Positions 37,567 through 45,777 of a stretch of DNA of 64,000 bases are shown here, piece by piece. The position numbers and the translations under genes were made by a program. The DNA is taken from assembly GCF_019263585.2 (NCBI RefSeq), contig NZ_JADQDF010000001.1:2108001-2172000 (forward strand). The letters run 5' to 3'. Source of the stretch: Pseudonocardia oceani. Lineage in GTDB: Bacteria > Actinomycetota > Actinomycetes > Mycobacteriales > Pseudonocardiaceae. A model generated the notes under the pieces. It searched no databases and was not told the DNA's origin. It saw nothing but the letters and a program-made list of their open reading frames with translations. Positions within the stretch are counted from its first letter, which is position 1. Each line of letters opens with the position of its first letter.

Positions 37567-37740
37567 TCGACAGCGGGACGGGAGGTGGGTCGGCGCAGCC
37601 GGCCTCCGCCCCTCTCGTGTTAACAGGGTCCGATCCGCGCACGAAAGGGGTGTGCCGCTCCCGGCGGTGACCCACAAGGCAGTCCGAAGACCCCGACGAC
37701 CGGGCACGGTCGCAGAGGTCGCAGCTCCACCGGGGGAAAT

Positions 37741-39141
37741 GTGCAGGCACGTACGGTCGCCGTGGCCATCGCGAGCATCGTGGCGGTGGGGGGTGTGACA
37801 CTCGTCGCGGCCTTCTCGTCCGACGGCACGCTGGCGTCGTACTCGTCGACGTTCTCCAGCTCCCCGAGCACCATCGGCGCCGCGCGGGTGACTCTCGGCG
37901 GAGGGGACGACGCCGGCCCCGAGCTCGGCTACACCGACCTGCGGCCGGGCGTGTCCCAGACCGTCGAGCTGGTGGTCGCCTACGACGGCACCGTCGCCGC
38001 CGGGATCGGCCTGTCCCTCGCCCCCGCGGCCGGGTCCCCCTTCTGCGAGCAGCGCGCCGGTAAGTGGGTCACGAAGCCCGGGATGGCCGTGACGCTCCGT
38101 TTCGGCGACGCTCCGGCCGAGAGCTACTGCTCCCTCTACGACGGTCGCGTGGTGCCGCTCGGCACCGCGCAGCCGAACGCGGCCCAGCCCGTCCGCGTCC
38201 CGGTGACGCTGACCCTCGCCGAGGGCGCCGCAGCGGCGTCGGCCGGCCTCGACCACACCGACGTCGCCACCGTCCACGCCGAGGGCGGGTTCACCGACCG
38301 TGCCGACGGCCACCTCCGCATCGCCACCGCCGCGGCCGCCGACCTGCCCCCCGGCACCGCGCCCGGCCCGGTCTCCGTGCCGCTCGCCCCGCCCGGGCAG
38401 GCGGCGCCGCCGCTGAACCCCGCCGATCCGGCCGGGTTCGTGCGCGAGGCAGCCGCCGGGACCGGTGTGGCGCTGCCCGCGGAGTGCGTCGCGGCCGGGA
38501 TGGTCGCCACCGACTTCGTCGAGGTCATCGCCCTGGACCCCGCGAAGCGGACCTGGGACGCGACCGCGAGCCGGGGCCGCGACGCGGGCCCGTTCGTCAT
38601 CCTCGGCACCTCCCGTGCCGACACGATCGTCGGCTCCACCGGCGACGACTGCATCGTCGGCGGAGCGGGCGACGACTCCCTCACCGGTGGCGACGGCGCC
38701 GACGTGCTGGTCGGCGGGGCGGGCGTCGACCTCCTCATCGGCGGCGCCGGCGCCGACACCCTGCTCGGCGGCCCCGGCAAGGACGACCTCCGCGGCGGTG
38801 ACGGCCAGGACGTCTTCGACGGCGGTCCCGGCGGCGCGATCTGCGACGTGCTCGCGACGGAGAAGGCCGCGGCGTGCAGCCCCCCTCCGCCCGCCGCGAC
38901 ACCTCCGGCTGCGCCGCCCGCCCCGGCACCGCCCGCGCCGGCTCCGCCCGCGCTGATCGCCCCGGAGTCGCAGGTCGAGCCCGAGCCGCCGGCGGTGGCA
39001 CCCGCACCCGACACGCTCGCGCCCCAGCCGGAGCCGCCCGCGGTCGAGCCCGAGCCCGAGGTCGAGGAGCCCGCGGTCGAGCCGAGCCCGACGGCCTCGC
39101 CCGCGGTCACGAGCGACGCGACGAGCGAGCCCGCGGCCTGA
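37741..39141 (+). CDS. Secreted RTX calcium-repeat protein
   Basis: This 466-residue protein has an N-terminal signal segment ([20 protein letters not shown]), a TasA-like stretch ([17 protein letters not shown]), and a beta-rich domain of about 180 residues with Cys pairs. Next come about seven glycine/aspartate nonapeptides of RTX type ([17 protein letters not shown] and so on, near residues 295-365), which bind calcium, and a Pro/Glu-rich tail of about 80 residues without LPXTG. GTG start with GGGGGAAAT upstream. Probably the calcium-dependent partner of the TasA-like subunits on the cell surface. Confidence 0.8.
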   Translation: MQARTVAVAIASIVAVGGVTLVAAFSSDGTLASYSSTFSSSPSTIGAARVTLGGGDDAGPELGYTDLRPGVSQTVELVVAYDGTVAAGIGLSLAPAAGSPFCEQRAGKWVTKPGMAVTLRFGDAPAESYCSLYDGRVVPLGTAQPNAAQPVRVPVTLTLAEGAAAASAGLDHTDVATVHAEGGFTDRADGHLRIATAAAADLPPGTAPGPVSVPLAPPGQAAPPLNPADPAGFVREAAAGTGVALPAECVAAGMVATDFVEVIALDPAKRTWDATASRGRDAGPFVILGTSRADTIVGSTGDDCIVGGAGDDSLTGGDGADVLVGGAGVDLLIGGAGADTLLGGPGKDDLRGGDGQDVFDGGPGGAICDVLATEKAAACSPPPPAATPPAAPPAPAPPAPAPPALIAPESQVEPEPPAVAPAPDTLAPQPEPPAVEPEPEVEEPAVEPSPTASPAVTSDATSEPAA

Positions 39142-39167
39142 GCGCAGCGCGCAGCCCGTCGTGACCG

Positions 39168-40418
39168 TCAGGCCGCGAGGTGGGCGAGGACCTTCCTTCG
39201 GGGTGTCCGGCTCGGGTCGATCCACTTCGGTGGCAGGAACTCGGGGAGTCCGTCGCGGACGCGGACCTGCCAGTCGGTGTGGTGGATCTGGCGGTGATGC
39301 GCTTTGCAGAGCATCACCAGGTTGTCGAGCTTGGTTGCTCCGCCGTGTTCCCAGTGGTGGATGTGGTGGACCTCGGACCAGGAGGGTGGCCGGTCGCAGC
39401 CGGGGTGGGCGCAGCCGCGGTCGCGGGCGGTGATGGCGCGGCGCAGGCCGTCGGGGATGGTGCGGGTGGCGCGCCCGACGTCGAGGGGTTGGCCGGCGCC
39501 GTTCATGACGACGGGGATGACGGCGGCGTCGCAGGCCAGGGTCCGTAGCGCGGCGGGGGTGAGGGTGCCGCCGAACTCCAGCATGGCCGAGCGGGCGCGG
39601 TTCTCCAGGTCTTCGAGCCGGACGAGGACGGTCAACACGGGTCGGCGGCCGCCGCTGTCGGGGAGGTCGCCGTGGTCCAGGACGTACCCGCAGACGTCGG
39701 CGAGCGCTTCGGCGTGGCGCTGCGGCGCGGGTCGGTCGTCGTCGGCGGTCAGGGGTGCGGCTTTGGCGTCGATGACCGCGGCGATGGCGTCGTAGAGGGC
39801 GGGGTCCTCGAACCGTCCCTTGATCGACCCTCCGGTCGCGTGGCGGGTGAGGCGCAGCTCGTTGACCGGCGCCGGGGTGTGGTCGTCGGGTTCGGCTCCG
39901 TCCTGGTCGAGCAGCGCGACCAGCGCGGTCCCGAGGGTCTGCAGTTCCGACGGGTTGAGCCGCGTGGCGTCGGCGGCGAGCTGGGCCTCGACCCCGGCCC
40001 ACTGCTCGGGAGTCAGTCGTTCGGCGGCGTCGGTGGACAGCACCCGTCCGATGACCTCGACGTGTCGTAGCGCGATCTCGCCCGCGCCGAACGCGGCCGC
40101 AGCGCAAGGCAGGCGAGCAGGCAGCGGAGTTCCGTCGAGCGTGGTCCGTGTGTGAACATCGACAGCAACGGCAGCGCGACGCCGGGCCTCGCCGTAGTCC
40201 CACGACAGCAGGTCGGAGAGCGCACGGGCCGCGGAGCGGTAGCCGCGCGTGAGGAACGCGCCCTGGTCGTCCAACGTCGCGATAGCGGACGTGGAGATCG
40301 CATCGACGCGACGGGCGACGCTCTCGCACAGCGTCAGCAGCGAGAGCAGCTCGGTCTCGGATCCGGTGGCCACGACGGCAGCGAGCTCGTCGAGCGCATC
40401 GTCGAGGACCGGACCCAT
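39168..40418 (-). CDS. DUF222/HNH endonuclease-domain protein (13E12 repeat family)
   Basis: This 416-residue protein has a helical DUF222 domain (about residues 10-310) and a C-terminal HNH nuclease-like motif (CAHPGCDRPPSWSEVHHIHH ... NLVMLCKAHHRQIHH). The family is amplified in mycobacteria as the 13E12 repeats, and several members there are LexA-regulated; function is unknown. I choose the ATG at 40418 because a perfect LexA box lies just upstream, inside what would otherwise be coding sequence. It is convergent with the RTX gene. Confidence 0.85.
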   Translation of the reverse strand: MGPVLDDALDELAAVVATGSETELLSLLTLCESVARRVDAISTSAIATLDDQGAFLTRGYRSAARALSDLLSWDYGEARRRAAVAVDVHTRTTLDGTPLPARLPCAAAAFGAGEIALRHVEVIGRVLSTDAAERLTPEQWAGVEAQLAADATRLNPSELQTLGTALVALLDQDGAEPDDHTPAPVNELRLTRHATGGSIKGRFEDPALYDAIAAVIDAKAAPLTADDDRPAPQRHAEALADVCGYVLDHGDLPDSGGRRPVLTVLVRLEDLENRARSAMLEFGGTLTPAALRTLACDAAVIPVVMNGAGQPLDVGRATRTIPDGLRRAITARDRGCAHPGCDRPPSWSEVHHIHHWEHGGATKLDNLVMLCKAHHRQIHHTDWQVRVRDGLPEFLPPKWIDPSRTPRRKVLAHLAA

Positions 40419-40431
40419 GCCCTGATCATAC

Positions 40432-40447
40432 TCGAACAAGTGTTCGA
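40432..40447. promoter_or_regulatory. LexA (SOS) box upstream of the DUF222/HNH gene
   Basis: TCGAACAAGTGTTCGA matches the mycobacterial/actinobacterial SOS consensus TCGAAC-N4-GTTCGA at every defined base. It lies 13 bases upstream of the ATG at 40418, where LexA would cover the promoter. This predicts induction by DNA damage. Confidence 0.85.
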
Positions 40448-40604
40448 TAGACAGGTTTTGAGCAGGGAAAACAGCACCACAGGATAGTCCCAGCAATCAG
40501 AGCGGGAACCGTTCTGTGCCCGGGTCCGGAGGCCATCGGGACCACGACGGCGACCGACCCGGTACACGTCCTTCGCGCCCACAGGACCCCAGGGAGAAAG
40601 AACC

Positions 40605-40625
40605 TTGACCCTGACACAGTGACAA
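40605..40625 (+). promoter_or_regulatory. MerR-type operator/promoter of the HEAT-repeat operon
   Basis: The 21-base site is an imperfect dyad, TTGnCnCTGnnnCAGnGnCAA, beginning with a -35-like TTGACC (40605-40610). Nineteen bases further is TCGACT (40630-40635), a weak -10. The 19-base spacer with the dyad inside it is the hallmark of MerR-activated promoters. Transcription would then start at or next to the ATG at 40642. The downstream MerR gene is the likely regulator. Confidence 0.65.
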
Positions 40626-40641
40626 CGTCTCGACTGCAACC

Positions 40642-41241
40642 ATGAACGGACTGCAGCACCCGGACGAGAAGATCCGCCTGAGAACAGCGATGGACATGGG
40701 CACGACACCGAACCCCCGAGACGTCGACGCCCTCATCGAGAGGTGCGGGACGGAGACGGACTTCCATGTCCGCGAAGTGCTCACCTGGGCCCTCACCCGC
40801 CACCCCCGACAGACGACCGTCCCCAGGCTGACGCGAGAGCTCGAGGACGACCGCCCACAGGCCAGGAGCCAGGCCCTCCACACCCTGTCCAAGATCGGCG
40901 ACCCGAGCGCCTGGCCCGCCATCACCCGAGCACTCCTGATGGACCCCGACGACGAGGTCGCCCGCAGCGCCTGGCGGGCGGCGACGGTCCTGGTGCCGGG
41001 CGACGACAAGGCTGACCTGACGACAGTGCTGATCACCCAACTGGCCCGCGGCCCCCACGACACCCAGCGGAGCCTGAGCCGCGCCCTCGTCGCCCTGGAC
41101 GCCGATCTGGACACCGCACACAACCACCCCGACCCCGCAGTCCGCGCCCACGCCCGCGCCACCGAGCAGCTCAAGCACGATCCGGAGGCGGGCTTCGCGA
41201 TCGAGGAGGCGACGCGCGTGGTCGCGCTCGGACCGTGCTGA
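40642..41241 (+). CDS. HEAT-repeat protein
   Basis: This 199-residue soluble helical protein is built of about five HEAT-like repeats (for example DFHVREVLTWALTRHP, RPQARSQALHTLSKIGDPSAW, DDEVARSAWRAATVL). No enzymatic motif is visible. There is no ribosome site before the ATG, consistent with a leaderless message from the MerR-type promoter just upstream. Its end overlaps the MerR-HEAT gene by seven bases, so the two are co-expressed and may bind each other or the same ligand. Confidence 0.75.
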   Translation: MNGLQHPDEKIRLRTAMDMGTTPNPRDVDALIERCGTETDFHVREVLTWALTRHPRQTTVPRLTRELEDDRPQARSQALHTLSKIGDPSAWPAITRALLMDPDDEVARSAWRAATVLVPGDDKADLTTVLITQLARGPHDTQRSLSRALVALDADLDTAHNHPDPAVRAHARATEQLKHDPEAGFAIEEATRVVALGPC

Positions 41242-42254
41242 TCGGGGAGGTGGCGCGGCGCTCCGGCGTCAGCGCCCGCATGCTCCGCCACTACGAGTCG
41301 CTGGGGCTGGTCCGGCCGACGGGCCGCACCGGCGCCGGCTACCGCGAGTACTCCGCGGACGACATCCGGCGGATCTTCCACGTCGAGAGCCTGCGGTCGC
41401 TGGGGCTGTCGCTGCGCGAGGTCGGGCGGGCGCTCGACGATCCCGGCTTCGCTCCCGCCCGGCTCGTCGACGACCTCGTCGCCCGCACCCGCGAGCGCAT
41501 CGCCGCCGAGACGGAGCTGCTCGGCCGCCTCCGCCGGATCGGGGCCGCCGGGCCCGAGGACTGGGAGGACGTCCTGCAGGTCGTCGCCCTGCTGCAGGAC
41601 CTGGGCTCCGACAGCGCAGCCCGCCGCCAGAGCGCAGCGCTGTCGCCCGACCCCGTACCGGTCGACGCCCTGGTCGAGGCCGCGCTGGCCGAGGACGACC
41701 CGCACGTCGCCGGGGCCCTGCGCTGGGCCCTGGCGCGCGCGGGCACCGACGGACCACCGCTGTTGGAAGCGGGCCTCGACTCGCCGGACCCCGACATCCG
41801 CGACCGCGCCGTCCGCTCCCTCGCCGCCATCCCCGGCGACGCCGCCACCGCCCTGCTCCGCGACGCCCTCGCCCACGCCGACGTCGAGGTCCGCCGGCGC
41901 GCGGCGCTCGCGCTCGGCACCCGCGGCGTCGCCGACGCCGTGCCGACGCTGGTCGCCATGGTCGTCGACGACGTGCACGACGCGGACGCCGCCGACGCGC
42001 TCACCGCGCTGGCCGCCGACCCCGCGACGGCCGACCGCATCGCCGAAGCCCTCGCCGCCCACCTCGACGCCCACCTCGACGCCCACCTCGACGCCGATCC
42101 CGCGGCCCGTCGACGGATCGTCCAGGCGCTCGCCGACGTCCCCGGCGCCGCCGCGGAGCGGAGCCTCATGCAGCTGACGGCGGACGACGACCGGACCGTC
42201 GCCCTCACCGCCGCCCACGTCCTGCGGCGGCGCGGGGACCTACCGCCCGCCTGA
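41235..42254 (+). CDS. MerR-family regulator with C-terminal HEAT repeats
   Basis: This 339-residue protein has an N-terminal MerR winged helix (LIGEVARRSGVSARMLRHYE, GYREYSADDIRRI), a dimerisation coiled coil near residues 80-100 and a C-terminal array of HEAT repeats (about residues 135-335) instead of a usual small ligand domain. A 12-base unit is repeated three times near its end. The GTG start overlaps the HEAT gene. The dyad upstream of the operon suggests autoregulation. Its end overlaps the convergent menD by 15 bases. Confidence 0.82.
   Translation: MLIGEVARRSGVSARMLRHYESLGLVRPTGRTGAGYREYSADDIRRIFHVESLRSLGLSLREVGRALDDPGFAPARLVDDLVARTRERIAAETELLGRLRRIGAAGPEDWEDVLQVVALLQDLGSDSAARRQSAALSPDPVPVDALVEAALAEDDPHVAGALRWALARAGTDGPPLLEAGLDSPDPDIRDRAVRSLAAIPGDAATALLRDALAHADVEVRRRAALALGTRGVADAVPTLVAMVVDDVHDADAADALTALAADPATADRIAEALAAHLDAHLDAHLDADPAARRRIVQALADVPGAAAERSLMQLTADDDRTVALTAAHVLRRRGDLPPA
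42061..42096 (+). repeat. Three tandem copies of a 12-base unit in the MerR-HEAT gene
   Basis: ACCTCGACGCCC occurs three times in a row (the last copy has one changed base). It encodes His-Leu-Asp-Ala three times, probably one lengthened helix in the HEAT array. Copy number could vary by slippage without shifting frame. Confidence 0.8.
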
Positions 42255-43796
42255 GACCCGCTCGCGCAGCGCCGCGTGCCCGGACCGCAGGCCCGCGCGG
42301 TCGGCCCGCACCTCCACCACCCGCAGGCCCGACGGCGGGGGCAGCGGCGCGAGCTCGACCCCCGACACCGCGTGCGCGATCCCGAACGCCCCGCACAGCT
42401 GCTCCAGCGACACCTCCTGCGGCGTCCCGAACATCCGCTCGAACGTCGCGGAGTGCTCCTGCGCCCCCTGCTCCAGCAGCCCGAAGATCCCGCCGCCGCC
42501 GTCGTTGAGCACCACGACCGTCAGGTCCGGGCGGGGCTCGCCAGGGCCGATGAGCAGGCCGGTGGTGTCGTGCAGGAACGTGAGGTCGCCCATCAGCGCG
42601 AAGGCCGGGCCGCCGTGGGCGAGCGCGACCCCGACCGCCGTCGACACCGTGCCGTCGATCCCGGCCACACCCCGGTTGGAGAGCACCGCCAGGTCGGCGC
42701 GGGGCACGGCGGCGAGCGCGACGTCGCGCACCGGGTTCGACGAGCCCACCACCAGCGCCGACGACGGCGGCAGCGCGGCCACCAACGAGCGGGCCAGCCG
42801 CAGCCCGGCGGGGGCGTCGGGCAGGGCGGCGTCGAGCGCCTCCGACGCCGCGCGGTCGGCCGCGCGCCAGCGCTCCAGCCAGCCGTCGGGCGGGGTGAGC
42901 GGGGGCAGCGAGCCGACCGCGCGGACGGTGCCGGGCACGTCGGTCCAGGGCCCGTCGCCGTCGAGCGCGTAGACCGCGACGCCCGGGTCGGCGAGCAGCC
43001 GGGCCACGCCGCGGTGCAGCGTCGGGCGACCGGCCACGACCACCTGCGCGGGCCGCAGCGCCGGGTCGTCGAGCAGCCACGGCCCGGCGCGCAGCCCCTG
43101 GGCCCACTGCCCCGACGACGGCTCCGCGACGACGGGCGCGGCGACCCCGGCCAACGGCGGCGCCCCCGCACCGGCGACCACCAGCGTCGGCGCGGACGGA
43201 TCGAGGGGCAGCGGCCCGGCGGTGCGGACGAGCGGCGCGAGAGCCGTCCAGGGCGCACCACCGTCGCGCCCGGCCGGGAAGCCGGGCTCCGAGGGCGTCA
43301 GCGGCTCGTCGAACGGGGCGTTGAGGTGCGCCGGACCGCGCGTCGCGAGCACCCGCGCGACGACCGAGCGCCAGTGGGCGTTGCCGCCCGCCGCCGACGC
43401 GGTGGCGGTCGGCAGCCCGAGGACGCCGTCCTGCACGACGGTCTGGCTCGCGCCGGTGCCGACGAGCTGCGGCGGCCGGTCGGCGGTGAGCGCGATCAGC
43501 CGCACCCCCGAGTACGCCGCCTCCAGCACGGCGGGGTGCAGGTTCGCGACGGCCGTGCCCGACGTCGTGCACACCGGCACCGCGCGCCCCGACCGCAGCG
43601 CGAGGCCCAGCGCGAGGAACCCGGCCGTGCGCTCGTCGATCCGGACGTGCAGCCGCAGCCGACCCGACGCGGCCGCGTCGTGCAGGGCGAAGGCGAGCGG
43701 GGCGTTGCGCGAGCCGGGGCAGAACACCGCATCGGTGACGCCGCCGCGCACGAGCTCGTCGACGAGCACGCGGGCCATCGCCGTCGAGGAGTTCAC
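42240..43796 (-). CDS. menD: 2-succinyl-5-enolpyruvyl-6-hydroxy-3-cyclohexene-1-carboxylate synthase
   Basis: This 518-residue thiamine-diphosphate enzyme joins isochorismate and 2-oxoglutarate, the second step of menaquinone synthesis. The N-terminal Pyr domain has FCPGSRNAPLAFAL and HVRIDERTAGFLALGLA with the catalytic Glu; the PP domain has GDLTFLHDTTGL and VVVLNDGGGGIFGLLEQG, the ThDP/Mg motif. GTG start. It is 12 kb from menF on the opposite strand, but part of the same regional group. Its 3' end overlaps the MerR-HEAT gene by 15 bases. Confidence 0.93.
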   Translation of the reverse strand: MNSSTAMARVLVDELVRGGVTDAVFCPGSRNAPLAFALHDAAASGRLRLHVRIDERTAGFLALGLALRSGRAVPVCTTSGTAVANLHPAVLEAAYSGVRLIALTADRPPQLVGTGASQTVVQDGVLGLPTATASAAGGNAHWRSVVARVLATRGPAHLNAPFDEPLTPSEPGFPAGRDGGAPWTALAPLVRTAGPLPLDPSAPTLVVAGAGAPPLAGVAAPVVAEPSSGQWAQGLRAGPWLLDDPALRPAQVVVAGRPTLHRGVARLLADPGVAVYALDGDGPWTDVPGTVRAVGSLPPLTPPDGWLERWRAADRAASEALDAALPDAPAGLRLARSLVAALPPSSALVVGSSNPVRDVALAAVPRADLAVLSNRGVAGIDGTVSTAVGVALAHGGPAFALMGDLTFLHDTTGLLIGPGEPRPDLTVVVLNDGGGGIFGLLEQGAQEHSATFERMFGTPQEVSLEQLCGAFGIAHAVSGVELAPLPPPSGLRVVEVRADRAGLRSGHAALRERVSGGR

Positions 43797-43874
43797 GACC
43801 TCACCCTAGGACGCGTGATGATCCGCACGCCGCGGACAGGAAGGCCGCCGGCACTCCGCCCTGTTCAGCATCAC

Positions 43875-44960
43875 GTGACCCACCAGCCGCTCCCGTCCGA
43901 CAGCCCCCTCCTGCAACCGGTCACCGCCGGCGCCCTGCGCGCCGCGAACCGCGTGTGGCTGGCGCCGCTGACGCGCAACCGCGCCGACGCCGACGGCACC
44001 CCCAACGACCTCTCCGTCGAGTACTACCGCCAGCGCGCCGGTGCCGGCGTCGTCATCACCGAGGGCAGCCAGCCCTCCGCCGTCGGCCAGGGCTACCCGA
44101 ACACCGCCGGGGTCGTCACCGACGCCAACGAGGCCGGCTGGACGCGCGTCGCCGACGCCGTGCACGCCGAGGGCGGCACGCTCGTCGTCCAGCTCATGCA
44201 CGCCGGCCGCATCTCCCACACCGGCACGATCGACGGCGCCACCCCGGTGTCCTCCACGGCCACCCCCGCGCAGGGCGAGATCTTCACGACCGAGGGCCCG
44301 CAGGCCCACTCCGCACCCCGCGCGCTCGCCACCGACGAGCTGCCCGGCGTGGCCGCCGAGTTCGCCGACGCCGCCCGCCGCGCGATCCGCGCCGGCGTCG
44401 ACGGGGTCGAGCTGCACGCCGCCAACGGCTACCTGCTGCACCAGTTCCTCGCCGACGGCGTGAACGACCGCACCGACGCCTACGGCGGGCCGGCGGAGAA
44501 CCGCGCGCGCTTCGTCGTGGAGGTCGCGAAGGCCACGGCCGACGCCGTCGGCGCCGACCGTGTCGGCATCCGCCTGTCCCCCGCGAACCCCTACAACGAC
44601 ATCACCGAGGACGACGTCTCGGTCTACGAGACCCTCGTCGCGCAGCTCGCCGACCTCGGCCTCGCCTACGTGCACCTGCTCGCCGAGGCCGACGACCCGA
44701 TCGTCGGCAAGCTGCGGGCGGTCTGGCCGGGCGTGCTCGTGCTCAACACCGGGTTCGCCGTCGACAGCGACCGCGACGCGGTCGGGCGCATCGTGGCCGA
44801 CGGCGTCGCCGACGCCGTGACGGTCGGGCGCCCGTTCATCGCCAACCCCGACCTCGTGACGCGCTGGACCCGCGGCAGCGAGCTCAACGAGCCCGACCCG
44901 TCGACCTTCTACGGCGGCGGCGCCGAGGGCTACACCGACTACCCCCGTCTCGCGGGCTGA
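43875..44960 (+). CDS. Old Yellow Enzyme-family alkene reductase
   Basis: This 361-residue FMN-dependent TIM-barrel oxidoreductase reduces activated C=C bonds with NAD(P)H. Typical parts are LAPLTRNRADADGTPNDLSVE, VQLMHAGRISH, GVELHAANGYLLHQFLADGV, NDRTDAYGG and GRPFIANPDLV. The substrate is unknown; family members act on enones, nitroesters or quinones. I place the start at GTG 43875 from homologue length; an in-frame ATG at 43818 would add 19 residues. It is divergent from menD, with a gap of only 78 bases. Confidence 0.87.
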   Translation: MTHQPLPSDSPLLQPVTAGALRAANRVWLAPLTRNRADADGTPNDLSVEYYRQRAGAGVVITEGSQPSAVGQGYPNTAGVVTDANEAGWTRVADAVHAEGGTLVVQLMHAGRISHTGTIDGATPVSSTATPAQGEIFTTEGPQAHSAPRALATDELPGVAAEFADAARRAIRAGVDGVELHAANGYLLHQFLADGVNDRTDAYGGPAENRARFVVEVAKATADAVGADRVGIRLSPANPYNDITEDDVSVYETLVAQLADLGLAYVHLLAEADDPIVGKLRAVWPGVLVLNTGFAVDSDRDAVGRIVADGVADAVTVGRPFIANPDLVTRWTRGSELNEPDPSTFYGGGAEGYTDYPRLAG

Positions 44961-44979
44961 TCCCCGCGGCGAGGGTTCA

Positions 44980-45017
44980 CGACGGCGGGCACCCCTACCC
45001 GGGGTCGCCCGCCGTCG
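44980..45017. terminator. Bidirectional terminator between the OYE and OsmC-like genes
   Basis: An 11-base-pair perfect stem (44980-44990 with 45007-45017; arm CGACGGCGGGC) is extended by an inner five-pair stem ACCCC/GGGGT. It fills the gap between two convergent stops. Confidence 0.75.
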
Positions 45018-45029
45018 GCGTGTCCGAGG

Positions 45030-45563
45030 TCAGTCGGCCAGGCGCGTCGTCACCGGCGTGGGCCGGCTGAACAGGTCGAGCACCGGGCAGTGCTCGTCGA
45101 CGGCGGCGCGCAGCTCCTCGTAGCGCTCCCGCGTCGCCGGGCCCTGCAGGTCGACGACGACCCGGACCTCGCCGAAGCCCGGGCGCACGGCGTCGTCGAA
45201 GCCGAAGAAGCCGCGGACGTCGAGGTCGCCCTCGATCGTGGCCGACACGTCGTCGAGCGGGATGCCGAGCTTCGCGGCCCAGAAGCGGTAGGTCACGACC
45301 TGGCAGGACAACAGCGCCGCCAGGGCGTACTCGACGGGGTTGGGCGCGGCACCCTGGCCGCCGAGCGCGGGCGGTTCGTCGACGCGGAGGTCGTGGCGGC
45401 CGGCGCGGATGTCGGACACGACGCCCGCCCCGCCCGTACCGGTGGTGCGGAACAGGGCGAGCGCCCTGTCGGGGCTGTCGGTGACGGCCGCCTCGGTGGC
45501 GGCGATGACGGCACGCAGGGCGTCGTCACGGGTATCGGTGCTGGTCGTCTCGGTGCTGGTCAC
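45030..45563 (-). CDS. OsmC/Ohr-fold protein
   Basis: This 177-residue protein of the OsmC superfamily includes thiol peroxidases that reduce organic hydroperoxides. The two redox cysteines are in LLSCQVVTYRFW (Cys87) and DEHCPVLDLFSRP near the C-terminus. The Ser/Thr/Asp-rich N-terminal 15 residues are poorly conserved. GTG 45563 is favoured by GGAG six bases upstream; an earlier GTG at 45602 would place a strong hairpin inside the gene. Confidence 0.82.
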   Translation of the reverse strand: MTSTETTSTDTRDDALRAVIAATEAAVTDSPDRALALFRTTGTGGAGVVSDIRAGRHDLRVDEPPALGGQGAAPNPVEYALAALLSCQVVTYRFWAAKLGIPLDDVSATIEGDLDVRGFFGFDDAVRPGFGEVRVVVDLQGPATRERYEELRAAVDEHCPVLDLFSRPTPVTTRLAD

Positions 45564-45577
45564 AGGGGTCTCCGTCC

Positions 45578-45615
45578 GGGTCCGGTCCGGACGTGCGGGC
45601 ACGCCGGACGGACCC
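45578..45615 (-). other. Strong hairpin in the OsmC-like gene leader
   Basis: On the minus strand a stem of about 16 pairs forms from 45615-45600 and 45594-45578: GGGTCCGTCCGG plus CGTG, loop CCCG, CACG plus a complementary arm with two single-base bulges. It ends 15 bases before the GTG start. It could be a terminator for the upstream deacetylase transcript or a structured 5' leader. Confidence 0.5.
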
Positions 45616-45777
45616 TGGGAAGTAGGGGGGTGTCTCGGATCTGCGGGACGGGCGGCGTCACGGACGCCGGGGAGTCACCGACAGAGCGCGGCCTGGGTGC
45701 GGCAGAGGTCGACGTGTCGACGGCGGGAGAACACGGCCCGAGCCCACACGGCGCGACCGGCGGAGTCAACCCCCGTC

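Noticed and set aside
39168..40418. 13E12-type gene as part of a mobile element
   Set aside because: HNH/DUF222 genes are spread in actinobacteria, but no inverted repeats, transposase, integrase or target duplication is visible here.
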